DNA of 33,230 bases from the NCBI RefSeq assembly GCF_034006665.1, contig NZ_JAVESI010000038.1:1-33230 (forward strand). The letters are read 5' to 3'. Below, in pieces: positions 1 through 7,346 of this stretch (position 1 is the first letter of the stretch; the number at the start of each line of letters is the position of its first letter). The stretch comes from Trichloromonas sp034006665. Lineage in GTDB: Bacteria > Desulfobacterota > Desulfuromonadia > Desulfuromonadales > Trichloromonadaceae. The notes beneath the pieces are model-generated. The model did no database searches. It was not told the origin of the DNA and worked only from the letters and a program-made list of their open reading frames with translations. A program made the translations under genes and the position numbers.

Positions 1-1
1 T

Positions 2-130
2 CCCTCGCAAAGCATTGGAATTGTTAAGGAATATACCATAGATCACGTCCCGGCGCAAGAAAAAAATTGCAAATAATCTAATGATTTAAACTATTTGTCG
101 GATCTTCTCTTTTTGCGGTGGCATCAAAGG
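2..130 (-). repeat. Left copy of terminal inverted repeat
   Basis: Read on the minus strand, this stretch matches 33102-33230 on the plus strand over about 129 bases with four mismatches (pairing rule i with 33232-i; mismatches at 127, 44, 26 and 12). The match ends sharply just inside position 130. The repeat continues beyond the window edge because the match runs to the last base. It holds an A/T-rich block (about 60-98) followed on the minus strand by a promoter. What the repeat belongs to is not visible; an rRNA operon leader or an insertion sequence end would both fit. Confidence 0.9.
30..58 (-). promoter_or_regulatory. Outward-facing sigma70-like promoter in left repeat
   Basis: On the minus strand TTGCGC (58-53) and TATATT (35-30) are separated by 17 bases, with an A/T-rich UP-element-like tract immediately upstream. 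Transcription would leave the window leftwards. The same arrangement exists in the right-hand repeat copy, so it is conserved between copies. Function is inferred from sequence only. Confidence 0.55.
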
Positions 131-280
131 GTGGCCAGGCTTGGGATAAGCCGCTGTTTTGCGGTTGCGGGAAACGTGGGGCTGTGTTAGCTTCCTCTCA
201 TGCATGCGTCATCAGGGCTGGTTTTTCCGCAAACGACACGCCTTCCGGAGCGGGGGCAAGAAGACGAGGAGTTGAGGGAG

Positions 281-463
281 ATGTACCAACAAAAGCAGAA
301 CATGGGAACAGCGGGTTACGAATTTGCGGGATTCTCGCCGGAGCGCTGGGAAACCCTGCGGCGCATTGCCGGCGAACGCTGCGAGGCGGCCCGCTGGCGT
401 GAGGAGCAGAAAGCGCGGGGGATCTGCCCCGCCATCAAGATCATGGAGGATCTTATCGGCTAG
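281..463 (+). CDS. Small hypothetical protein (60 aa)
   Basis: I do not recognise this protein. The ATG at 281 is preceded by GAGGAG at 266-271 with 9-base spacing, which favours it over an upstream in-frame start at 200. The product is charged and probably helical, with a Trp/Arg/Glu-rich middle (around residues 20-45) and one or two Cys; no signal peptide or membrane segment is visible. A good intrinsic terminator follows 33 bases after the stop, which supports a real transcription unit. It converges on the dinG-like gene. No function can be assigned. Confidence 0.5.
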   Translation: MYQQKQNMGTAGYEFAGFSPERWETLRRIAGERCEAARWREEQKARGICPAIKIMEDLIG

Positions 464-495
464 CCCGTTTCCTTCCCATTGTTCAGACCGGCGAA

Positions 496-528
496 AGCGG
501 GAACCCCTGACGGAATTCCCGCTTTTTT
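496..528 (+). terminator. Intrinsic terminator after the small ORF
   Basis: An 8-bp stem (AGCGGGAA at 496-503 with TTCCCGCT at 516-523) with a 12-base loop is followed by a run of six T on the plus strand. On the minus strand no T-tract follows, so it serves the plus-strand gene only. Its T-run abuts the stop codon of the convergent helicase gene. Confidence 0.75.
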
Positions 529-3059
529 CACGGGGCGGATCCGTCTCGGAAGAATGCGCGCATGGCATCCAGGACTTCCGCGCTTGGCGCCACCAGGGTG
601 CGCGCCGCCGGCAGAGAGCGGAGGAAGATCCGGCCGTAGCCCTTTTTCACCACCCGCGTGTCGAGAATCATCACCACCCCCCGGTCGTCGCGGTGGCGGA
701 TCAGGCGCCCGAATCCTTGTTTGAATTTAATCACCGCCTGGGGGACGGTATAGTCCATGAACGCATCGCCGCCTTGCGCCTCAATGGCTTCGGCTCGCGC
801 CTGCAGCACCGGTTCCGTCGGCACCTTGAAGGGTAGCCGGGTGATGATGACCTGTTCCAGCGCCCGCCCCGGCACATCCACCCCCTCCCAGAAGGAATCG
901 GTACCGAAGAGGACGCTTCCCGGGACGTCGCGGAACAGCTTGAGCAGACGATGCCGGCTGTCTTCTCCCTGACGCAGACAAGGATAACCCCGGGCGCCGA
1001 GGATCGGCGCCAGTTCGCCGTGCACCCGCCGTAACAGGGAGTAGGCGGTGAAGAGCACGAAGCTGCGGCCGTCGGCGGCGAGGATCGCCTCTTCGGTGAG
1101 ATCCCGGACCCGTTCGGGGTAACCGGGACGTCCCGGTTCGGGAAGGTCGGTGGGAATGGCGAGGAGCGCCTGGCGGGGGAAATCGAAGGGGGAGGCGAGC
1201 AGCAACTCGCTGAGGCGTCCCGGCTCACTGCGGTCAAGACCGACGCGCTCCTCGAAATAGCGGAAGGATTCTCCGACGGTCAGGGTCGCGCTGGTCATGA
1301 CCACCGTCTTGTATCGATCATACACCCCCTGTCTCAGAGCGCCGGCAACGGAGAGAGGGGCGGTGTGCAACCGGGTGACGATGCCGGTGCCCCGGCCGAT
1401 GCGTCCCTGACTCGTCTCCAGCCAGGCGCAGGTCTCCGGATCCTCGGCAAGAAAGGCGCGCAGATCGGCGGCGATTCCTTCCAGGCGGCCGGCCGGTGCG
1501 CGCAGGTCGAGGAGCTGGCCGTGCAGCTTTTCCAGGGTTGTTTCGGGCAGGGTTTCGCAGAGTTTGAGCAGTTCGCGCAAGGCGCGGGCGAGACTGTCGC
1601 CGGCGAGAATCAGTTCGCGGACGCGCGTGCGGATCGCCGCCCAGGCGGAGGTGGCGGTGAAAGTGGGAACCAGTCGCTGCTTGAGGGCCTCTCCCGGGTC
1701 GATGGTTTTGCCGAGGCTGCGCGCCAGTTCTTCGCCAATCGTTTCCAGATTGGAAACGGCCTGCTCCCCAAGCGCATGGCAAGAGGCGAGCAGTTCTTCG
1801 ACCCGGCCATGCACTTCCCGGTAGAGGCGATCCTCGTTCTCCGGCAGTTCCCGGGCCAAGGCGTTGAGAAAGCGGGGCAGCAGACCCCGTTCCGGTTTGC
1901 GCGGATGGCGCAATTTGCCGAGCTGGCGGGTGAAGGAGAAGCGCGTCACTTGGGCGGCGAGGAAATTGGTGGCGACATCCTCCAGGTGATGGGCTTCATC
2001 GAGGATGATGCGATCAAAGGGGGGAAGGACGGCGGCGGTGGTGTAGTTGTCGGTGGCCATGCGCAAGGCCAGATCCGAGAGGAGGAGGGCGTGGTTGACC
2101 ACCAGCAGGTCGGCCTGGGCCGCCAGCCGTCGGGCCTTATGAAAGAAACACCCGGCGTAGTGGGCGCAGCGGACCCGGGCGCACTGGTCGATTTCGCAGC
2201 GGACCTCGTCCCAGACCTGCTCCTTGGGTAGAAAGGGGAGATCCTCCCGGGAGCCGTCCCCGGTGCGTTCGGCCCAGTCGAGGAGGGCGCGCAGCTCGCC
2301 GCTCAGTTCCTCCTCGAAGAGTCCCGGCTCCAGCCGGGCCGTCTCCGCCCGGCGCTTGCAGAAGTAATTGCCGCGCCCCTTGACCAGAACGGCGCGGAAT
2401 TCCAGGTTCGTGGCGCGGCGCAGAAAGGGGAGATCTTTGCGGATCAGTTGTTCCTGAAGATTGATGGTATTGGTCGAGACCACGACCCGCTCGCGGTTGG
2501 CGAGCGCCCAGAGGATGGCCGGAACCAGGTAGGCGAGGCTTTTGCCGGTGCCGGTACCGGCCTCGATCACCGCCAGGCGGCCGTGGTTGAAGGCTTCGCC
2601 CACGGCAAAGGCCATGCGCAGCTGTTCCGGACGTTCTTCGTAATCGGGCAGGGTGCGGGCCACCAGTCCTTGTGGACCGAGAAGCGCGGCGATGCGTTCC
2701 GGTGTCACCCCCGCTTCCCGGTGAGGGGCGAAAGGTTCCACGACCCTGTACACATTTTCCACAGGGTTGTCCACAATCAGGAAGCCGACCCCCAGCTCGC
2801 CCAGCCGCCCGGCGACTTCGATATCGGCCCGGGAGGGCTGGAGTTGTCCCGAGGGGTGGTTGTGGATGACCACGTCGCCGTGGCGGCAGACCTGGAGGAT
2901 GGCCGGAACTGCTTCGGCGTTGCCCCGGGCGAGGACCTCGGCATCGCAGACGCGCCTTTCGCTGTCGGTACGGCCGAGAAAGAAAACTTCGTTGCCTCCC
3001 GCCGTCGCGATGGCGTGGCGCAACAAAAGGCAGACTTCGGCAGTAAAGCTTTGATTCAT
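528..3059 (-). CDS. DinG/XPD-family helicase with N-terminal RadC-like JAB domain
   Basis: An 843-residue fusion. Residues ~1-115 form a JAB/MPN (RadC-like) domain with the full JAMM pattern: upstream Glu (~24), HNHP (His66, His68), Ser76 and Asp79. The rest is an ATP-dependent 5'-3' DNA helicase of the DinG/XPD type: Walker A GTGTGKS (~168-174), four Cys matching the DinG [4Fe-4S] site (Cys234, Cys293, Cys298, Cys304), DEAH box (~354-357), the DinG motif SFWEGVDVPG and a GFGRLIRH motif VI. The start is set at ATG 3059 because AAGGAG lies about 10 bases upstream; an in-frame ATG at 3086 lacks this. The helicase probably acts on damage, R-loop or replication-fork structures. What the JAB domain does here (peptidase, deubiquitinase-like or DNA-associated as in RadC) is unknown. 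It stands alone on the minus strand. Confidence 0.93.
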   Translation of the reverse strand: MNQSFTAEVCLLLRHAIATAGGNEVFFLGRTDSERRVCDAEVLARGNAEAVPAILQVCRHGDVVIHNHPSGQLQPSRADIEVAGRLGELGVGFLIVDNPVENVYRVVEPFAPHREAGVTPERIAALLGPQGLVARTLPDYEERPEQLRMAFAVGEAFNHGRLAVIEAGTGTGKSLAYLVPAILWALANRERVVVSTNTINLQEQLIRKDLPFLRRATNLEFRAVLVKGRGNYFCKRRAETARLEPGLFEEELSGELRALLDWAERTGDGSREDLPFLPKEQVWDEVRCEIDQCARVRCAHYAGCFFHKARRLAAQADLLVVNHALLLSDLALRMATDNYTTAAVLPPFDRIILDEAHHLEDVATNFLAAQVTRFSFTRQLGKLRHPRKPERGLLPRFLNALARELPENEDRLYREVHGRVEELLASCHALGEQAVSNLETIGEELARSLGKTIDPGEALKQRLVPTFTATSAWAAIRTRVRELILAGDSLARALRELLKLCETLPETTLEKLHGQLLDLRAPAGRLEGIAADLRAFLAEDPETCAWLETSQGRIGRGTGIVTRLHTAPLSVAGALRQGVYDRYKTVVMTSATLTVGESFRYFEERVGLDRSEPGRLSELLLASPFDFPRQALLAIPTDLPEPGRPGYPERVRDLTEEAILAADGRSFVLFTAYSLLRRVHGELAPILGARGYPCLRQGEDSRHRLLKLFRDVPGSVLFGTDSFWEGVDVPGRALEQVIITRLPFKVPTEPVLQARAEAIEAQGGDAFMDYTVPQAVIKFKQGFGRLIRHRDDRGVVMILDTRVVKKGYGRIFLRSLPAARTLVAPSAEVLDAMRAFFRDGSAP

Positions 3060-3084
3060 GAGAAGAGGGCTCCTTGGTCGCGGC

Positions 3085-3113
3085 ATTATAGGGGAGGGGA
3101 CGGGAAAAGGAAA
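3085..3113 (-). promoter_or_regulatory. Candidate promoter of the helicase gene
   Basis: A perfect TATAAT -10 reads on the minus strand at 3090-3085, about 26 bases upstream of the helicase start. The matching -35 region at 3113-3108 (TTTCCT) is weak. Placement immediately upstream of the gene is the main support. Confidence 0.5.
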
Positions 3114-3153
3114 GAAGGGGAGCAGGCTTTTTTGATGGCGAAGAAAATATATA

Positions 3154-3181
3154 TTGACAATTGAATGTATGCGGCCATATT
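3154..3181 (+). promoter_or_regulatory. Promoter of the DUF134/sigma54 regulator unit
   Basis: A consensus TTGACA (3154-3159) is followed after 16 bases by CATATT (3176-3181). It points towards the small ORF at 3218 and the regulators behind it. The -10 box overlaps the start of a perfect palindrome, which suggests repression of this promoter. Confidence 0.65.
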
Positions 3182-3195
3182 GTGCATATGCACAA
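3180..3195. promoter_or_regulatory. 16-bp palindromic operator candidate
   Basis: TTGTGCATATGCACAA is a perfect 16-bp palindrome that covers the expected transcription start of the promoter at 3154. A related palindrome with the same length and core layout occurs at 6760-6775. The natural candidate for the binding protein is the DUF134 HTH protein encoded 400 bases downstream, but that is inference. Confidence 0.6.
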
Positions 3196-3217
3196 ATCAG
3201 CCCAAGGGAACGACTTG

Positions 3218-3526
3218 ATGAGTCCAGCGGAAATCTGCCGGGTCCATTTCTCGAAACACCTCGGAAGTTTTGTCGCCGATCTCGAAAATGCGGCCATTAA
3301 GAACGGCCTCAGCACTCACCACCGGGACATTATGGCCAGGGTCATGATTGTCTTCGGCAAGGAAGGGCCGACCGTCGCCCGGCTCCTCGCCCTTGTCTAC
3401 GTCATCCAGATCCAGGCAGCGGCTTGGTATATCCGCCTGGTACCGCGTATTTTCGAACCGGCTCCAGGGAAAGCTTCGGCCCGGGCGGCAGCCCATGCTT
3501 GGTCTTTATCGTCTAAGCGCTATTAA
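3218..3526 (+). CDS. Hypothetical protein (102 aa) behind the regulated promoter
   Basis: I do not recognise this protein. The ATG at 3218 has AAGGGA eight bases upstream and lies after the -10 box; the in-frame ATG at 3161 lies between the -35 and -10 elements and cannot be the start of a transcript from that promoter. The N-terminal half looks helical; residues ~40-70 are hydrophobic (a single weak membrane segment is possible); the last ~25 residues are basic and Ala/Ser-rich and could be out-of-frame run-on. It lies 62 bases before the DUF134 gene, so it could be a leader gene of that operon or a degenerate remnant. Confidence 0.45.
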   Translation: MSPAEICRVHFSKHLGSFVADLENAAIKNGLSTHHRDIMARVMIVFGKEGPTVARLLALVYVIQIQAAAWYIRLVPRIFEPAPGKASARAAAHAWSLSSKRY

Positions 3527-3588
3527 TAGGAAGGTCTCTCCGGAGGACAGCCATTGCTTCCGGTTTCCCGGCCGTTAGGAGAAGCTGC

Positions 3589-3927
3589 ATGTCGCCTCGC
3601 CCCCTCAAGCCCCGCCTCTGTTGCCCCCATCGGGCGCCCGGAAGTCTGGTCTTCAAGCCGGTCGGCATTCCCCGTTCCGAGTTGCTGCGCATTGACCTCG
3701 GGCGTGACGAGCTGGAGGCGCTGCGCCTCTGCGATCTCGATGGCCTCAGCCAGGAGGCAGCCGGCGAGCGCATGGGGGTTTCTCGGGGGACGGTGCAGCG
3801 TCTGACTTCCCGAGGTCGGCGCAAGGTCGTCGCCGCCCTGGTCGGCGGCTCCGCCCTGCATATCGCCCCTTGGAGCGAGACCCTGGCCGGGGAGGAAGGT
3901 TCCGATGACGGAGAAGCCCACAGATAA
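3589..3927 (+). CDS. DUF134 (UPF0251) family HTH regulator
   Basis: A 112-residue protein with the DUF134/UPF0251 signature: an N-terminal Phe-Lys-Pro-x-Gly-Ile-Pro segment, a Glu-Ala-Leu-Arg-Leu run near residue 45, and a helix-turn-helix with GVSRGTVQRL (~residues 62-71). Proteins of this family often sit next to NifX-like and Mrp genes, as here, and are presumed DNA-binding regulators of them. ATG 3589 has AGGAGA about 7 bases upstream. Its end overlaps the next gene by 23 bases, indicating translational coupling with the sigma54 activator. The C-terminus beyond residue 95 is acidic and variable. Confidence 0.85.
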   Translation: MSPRPLKPRLCCPHRAPGSLVFKPVGIPRSELLRIDLGRDELEALRLCDLDGLSQEAAGERMGVSRGTVQRLTSRGRRKVVAALVGGSALHIAPWSETLAGEEGSDDGEAHR

Positions 3928-5221
3928 TCCCGCCCATCTCGCCACCATTCTCGACAGCGTCGCCGACGGCGTCTTCACCGTCGACGATGAAATGCGCATC
4001 ACCTGGTTCAACCGGGCTGCCGAGGAGATCACCGGCTTTACCCGCGCTGAGGCCTTGGGCCAACGCTGCTGCGAAATCTTCCGCAGCAGCGTCTGTTTCA
4101 GCGATTGCCCAGTACGCGAGGCGATGACCGGCGGCGCGGACGTGATCAACCGCGAGGTCGACATCCTCGACCGGGACAATCGTGAGATTCCCATCTCGGT
4201 CAGCGCCTCGGTCCTGCGGGATGAGTCCGGCCGTCCTGTCGGCGGGGTCGAGACCTTCCGCGATCTTTCCCGGCTGCGCGCTCTGCAGCGGGAGGTCGAA
4301 AAGAAGTATACCTTTCATGATCTTGTCAGCCGCCACCCCGCCATGCGTCGGCTCTTTGACGTGCTGCCCGATGTCGCGGCGAGCGGTGCGACGGTGCTTT
4401 TGCACGGCGAAAGCGGCAGCGGCAAGGAACTCTTTGCCCGCGCCCTGCACGATCTCAGTCCCCGGCGCGAGGGGCCGCTGGTTACGGTAAACTGCGGTGC
4501 GCTCCCTGAGCCCCTCCTCGAAGCGGAAATCTTCGGGGCGAAAAAGGGGGCTTACACCGGCGCGGTGGCTGATCGCCCCGGGCGCCTGGAACAGGCGGAA
4601 AAAGGGACCCTGTTTCTCGATGAAATCGGGGATCTGCCCCTCGCTTTGCAGGTCAAGCTGCTGCGGGTGTTGGAAAACCGCGAGTACCAGCCCCTCGGCG
4701 CCCGGCGGCCGCGCCTTGCCGATGTCCGCTTTATCGCCGCGACTCATCGCGATCTGGAGGGGATGGTGGCCGAAGGGAGTTTCCGACGCGATCTCTTTTT
4801 CCGGGTCAACGTGGTCAAGCTCTCCATCCCCCCCTTAAGAGAACGGCGCGAGGACATCCCCCTGCTGCTGGAGATGGCCCTAGACCGCTTCAACCGTGCC
4901 TACGGCAAGAAGTTGCGTGGTTTCACCCCCGATGCCCTGCGCCTGCTCCTCGACCATGACTATCCCGGGAACGTGCGGGAACTGCTCAATTTGGTGGAGC
5001 GGGGGGTGATCCTCGGTCGCGGCGAGTGGCTTGATGTCGGCCTATTTCCCGAAGTCGCCCCCTCGCCTTCCCCCGTTATGTCCGCCGGAGCGCCTGTCCC
5101 GCCATCGTCGCTGGAGGAAGTGCTGCGGCGGCACGGCGGTAATCACACCCGCGCCGCGCAGGAACTGGGAGTGAACCGTACGACCCTCTGGCGCTGGCTG
5201 AAAAAGGCGCGACAGCCCTGA
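3905..5221 (+). CDS. PAS domain sigma54-dependent transcriptional activator
   Basis: A 438-residue NtrC-type enhancer-binding protein. Residues ~11-115 are a PAS sensor with a Cys group (Cys55, Cys56, Cys64, Cys68; the spacing recurs in PAS domains thought to hold Fe-S or sense redox state). The AAA+ domain has Walker A GESGSGKE (168-175), GAYTGA (215-220, the sigma54-contacting GAFTGA loop with Tyr for Phe) and a Walker B LFLDE (~236-240). A Fis-type HTH fills residues ~395-435. There is no receiver domain, so the PAS domain is the likely input. It overlaps the DUF134 gene and precedes the permease by 18 bases. It resembles in layout the sigma54 regulator of the Desulfovibrio orange-protein (orp) cluster; a GG-N10-GC sigma54 promoter was not found in front of the NifX genes. 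Confidence 0.93.
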   Translation: MTEKPTDNPAHLATILDSVADGVFTVDDEMRITWFNRAAEEITGFTRAEALGQRCCEIFRSSVCFSDCPVREAMTGGADVINREVDILDRDNREIPISVSASVLRDESGRPVGGVETFRDLSRLRALQREVEKKYTFHDLVSRHPAMRRLFDVLPDVAASGATVLLHGESGSGKELFARALHDLSPRREGPLVTVNCGALPEPLLEAEIFGAKKGAYTGAVADRPGRLEQAEKGTLFLDEIGDLPLALQVKLLRVLENREYQPLGARRPRLADVRFIAATHRDLEGMVAEGSFRRDLFFRVNVVKLSIPPLRERREDIPLLLEMALDRFNRAYGKKLRGFTPDALRLLLDHDYPGNVRELLNLVERGVILGRGEWLDVGLFPEVAPSPSPVMSAGAPVPPSSLEEVLRRHGGNHTRAAQELGVNRTTLWRWLKKARQP

Positions 5222-5239
5222 TTCCCCTTCGAGGTGCCC

Positions 5240-6271
5240 ATGCTGCAAACCTTTCAGGACAGTTTTCTGCATGCCCTGATGATCAGCGGTTTCGTTTTTG
5301 TCATGATGCTGGTCATCGAATATCTCAACATTCTGACCCGCGGGGTCTGGCAGGAAGGGTTGCGCGGTAGCCGCTGGCGCCAGTATCTGCTGGCATCATT
5401 TCTCGGCGCCACCCCCGGTTGCCTGGGCGCTTTCGCCGTGGTCTCCCTCTATTCCCACCGGGTCGTTTCCTTGGGAGCCGTGGTCGCGGCGATGGTTGCC
5501 ACCAGCGGCGACGAATCCTTCGTTATGCTTACCCTTATGCCGCAGACCGCCCTTGGTCTCTTCACGGTGCTGCTTCTGATCGGGTTGGCGGCGGGTCTTT
5601 TTACAGACCTGCTGGTGACGGAGCGCAAGGTGGTTTGCCCGCTCGACGGTCCCGGCATCGCTTATCATTCCTCGGAACGCTGTTACTGCTTTTCCCGGGA
5701 GGAGATTCTCAGCCAGTGGCGGCACTGCTCCCTGGCCCGGGGGGTGCTGATGCTGACCCTAGCGCTGTTTTCCCTGAGTCTGGCGGTGGGCTGGGTGGGG
5801 CCGCCGGCGTGGAACTGGATACGTCTGACCCTGCTGCTAACGACCCTGACCGGACTTTTCATCGTCACCACCGTCCCCGATCATTTTCTCGAAGAACACC
5901 TCTGGCGCCATGTCGCCCGGGTCCACGCACCGCGCATCTTTCTCTGGACCTTCGGCGCCCTGCTCGCCATGCACCTGCTTCTCGGGCCTCTCGACCTAGG
6001 GAACTGGGTTGCCGCCAACCCCCTCTGGCTGCTGGCCGTTGCCGGTTTGGTCGGCCTGATTCCCGAGTCGGGACCGCACCTGATCTTCGTCACCCTTTAC
6101 AGCCAGGGGGTTATCCCGTTCAGTGTGTTGCTGACCAGTTCCATCGTTCAGGACGGGCACGGCATGCTTCCCCTACTGGCCGAGTCCCGCTGGGATTTCT
6201 TTCAGGTCAAGGGGGTCAACTTGGTGGTCGGTATGCTGGTGGGAGGAGTCGCATATCTGATGGGATACTGA
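5240..6271 (+). CDS. Polytopic permease, putative heavy-metal exporter (ArsP_2/DUF2899-like)
   Basis: A 343-residue inner-membrane protein with about nine to ten hydrophobic segments. It resembles the putative 10-TM heavy-metal exporter family (formerly DUF2899): an early FLGATPGCLGAF stretch, a cytoplasmic loop with a Cys pair (SERCYCF), and the segment PDHFLEEHLWRHV that is typical of the family. Substrate is not known; arsenic and manganese have been proposed for relatives. ATG 5240 is chosen because GAGG sits 5 bases upstream; a GTG at 5234 lies within that site. It is 18 bases after the activator gene and 3 bases before the broken CDF transporter, so the regulator, exporter and transporter formed one unit. 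Confidence 0.8.
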   Translation: MLQTFQDSFLHALMISGFVFVMMLVIEYLNILTRGVWQEGLRGSRWRQYLLASFLGATPGCLGAFAVVSLYSHRVVSLGAVVAAMVATSGDESFVMLTLMPQTALGLFTVLLLIGLAAGLFTDLLVTERKVVCPLDGPGIAYHSSERCYCFSREEILSQWRHCSLARGVLMLTLALFSLSLAVGWVGPPAWNWIRLTLLLTTLTGLFIVTTVPDHFLEEHLWRHVARVHAPRIFLWTFGALLAMHLLLGPLDLGNWVAANPLWLLAVAGLVGLIPESGPHLIFVTLYSQGVIPFSVLLTSSIVQDGHGMLPLLAESRWDFFQVKGVNLVVGMLVGGVAYLMGY

Positions 6272-6274
6272 GCT

Positions 6275-6721
6275 GTGAATTTTTCCGAGAAGATCGCTCT
6301 CCAGTCCCTGGCCGTCAACCTTCTGCTGGTCGCGATCAAGGTGGAATAGGCTCTCTTTTCGGGGAGTTTGGTGCTGCGTGCCGATACCCTTCATTCCGCT
6401 ACCGACGTTTTTTCCGTCTTGGTGGTGTGGGTCGGCATTCGCATCGCCGGGCGTTCCAGCCGCAACTTCCCCTACGGTCTGTATGAGGTGGGAAAACTGG
6501 TGGTGCTCAGCGGCAAGGGGCCAGGATTTGTTCTGGGTAACGCCGGCGTGATCACGCGCTTGGCGGATACGGAAGATGCCGAGGCGGTTCTGGAGGAAAT
6601 CCGCCGGGATTGTCGGGAGAATCGTTTCTCGAGATGCCCCGTCGGTGACTGCCAAGCAGGTGTTGCACATGTTGTATATGTTGCAGAGATTGTTGCCAGC
6701 TATTATTTGGTTTTTATTTAG
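6275..6721 (+). pseudogene. Broken cation diffusion facilitator (CDF) transporter
   Basis: From GTG 6275 the frame reads as a CDF N-terminus (starts VNFSEKIALQS, continues to FSGSLVLRADTLHSATD with the conserved HSxTD metal motif of TM2, then FPYGLYEVGKL). It has an in-frame TAG at 6347-6349 after 24 codons. After Lys-Leu-Val-Val-Leu-Ser the homology to CDF ends, where about 200 residues of transmembrane and cytosolic domain should follow. The frame continues open through a segment with EAEAVLEEIRRD-like residues and a Cys pair (RCPVGDC) that may be the old C-terminus. So there is a nonsense codon and probably an internal deletion. CDF proteins export Zn2+, Fe2+ or Mn2+; loss here leaves the upstream permease as the only exporter of the cluster. 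Confidence 0.8.
6661..6696. promoter_or_regulatory. Cluster of TGTTGC half-sites
   Basis: TGTTGC occurs at 6661, 6679 and 6691 (18 and 12 bases apart), and again as the left arm of the palindrome at 6760. The cluster sits at the end of the CDF remnant, upstream of the NifX genes, where an activator could bind. It may be chance in part; no binding protein is known. Confidence 0.35.
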
Positions 6722-6753
6722 ATAAAATAGGATATTTAGGCCATTTTGCCAGA

Positions 6754-6775
6754 TATGATTGTTGCGAATGCAACA
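6754..6775 (+). promoter_or_regulatory. Putative -10 box and palindromic operator before the NifX genes
   Basis: TATGAT (6754-6759) is directly followed by the perfect 16-bp palindrome TGTTGCGAATGCAACA (6760-6775). No good -35 hexamer lies 16-18 bases upstream, so the promoter may need an activator. The geometry copies that of 3176-3195. The surrounding 6690-6880 leader is clearly more A/T-rich than its neighbours and ends in a T-rich tract before the first NifX-like gene. Confidence 0.5.
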
Positions 6776-6899
6776 GGTTTCATTTCAACCGATCTGCTCA
6801 ATCCCCAACTTCTCATTTTTAACTATCTGTTATTTATACAAAATAATTTTTTTTCGAAGTTTCAAAAATAAAGGCATGTTATTTGAATTAGATGGTGGT

Positions 6900-7346
6900 A
6901 TGAATTCGAATGCCGCTTCTGGACAACCTGTGCGTATTGCCATCCCTGCCTATGGCAGCCGGATCATGCCCCGCTTCGGGCAGGCCCGGGAGTTTTTCTT
7001 TGCCGAGATCGATCCGGTGAGCCGGTCGTTGCAGCAGCTGCAACCCCGCCTCTGGGATCTCTACAGCGATCCGCCTGTGGTGCGATGGCTGGTTCGGGAG
7101 GGGGTGGACGCGGTCCTGTGCGGCGGTATTCATCCCCGTTTTCAGATTGCCCTGGTTTCGGAAGGGGTCGAAATCCACTGGGGATTTCGCGGTGAAGTAG
7201 AAGAGGTGGTGCGCGCCTGGCTTGCCGGCGGTTGCGAACCCCTAGGCAGCCTGACCCCGACCGGCGAAGAGAACCATTCCTGTCCCGTGCGCCGCCTGGC
7301 GCCCAAGCCCTGCTCGTGCCGGGACCAGCAAGGAGAAAAATCATGA
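6900..7346 (+). CDS. NifX/NafY-like (dinitrogenase FeMo-cofactor biosynthesis family) protein 1
   Basis: A 148-residue protein. Residues ~10-110 resemble the NifX/NifB-C-terminal fold (opening PVRIAIPAYGSRIMPRFGQA, with the later VDAVLCGGIHPRFQ strand). The C-terminal tail holds several Cys (CPVRRLAPKPCSC), which could bind metal. Members bind or carry metal-sulfur clusters; in nitrogen fixers they carry NifB-co, but no nif structural gene is near, so a different Mo, Cu or Fe-S cluster is more likely. The start at 6900 has only a weak GGTGG behind it; ATG 6876 is the alternative and has AAAGG too close. It overlaps the next gene by 4 bases (ATGA). Confidence 0.8.
   Translation: MNSNAASGQPVRIAIPAYGSRIMPRFGQAREFFFAEIDPVSRSLQQLQPRLWDLYSDPPVVRWLVREGVDAVLCGGIHPRFQIALVSEGVEIHWGFRGEVEEVVRAWLAGGCEPLGSLTPTGEENHSCPVRRLAPKPCSCRDQQGEKS

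Noticed and set aside
3530..3588. Possible sigma54 (-24/-12) promoter before DUF134
   Set aside because: GG and GC pairs occur but at spacings of 9 and 12 rather than 10 bases, so the geometry is wrong.
6347..6349. In-frame TAG of the CDF gene read as a special amino acid
   Set aside because: Nothing indicates pyrrolysine use, and the gene is damaged further downstream anyway.
6640..6660. GG-N10-GC pair near the end of the CDF remnant as a sigma54 promoter
   Set aside because: Only the invariant bases match; the flanking bases do not fit TGGCAC and TTGC.
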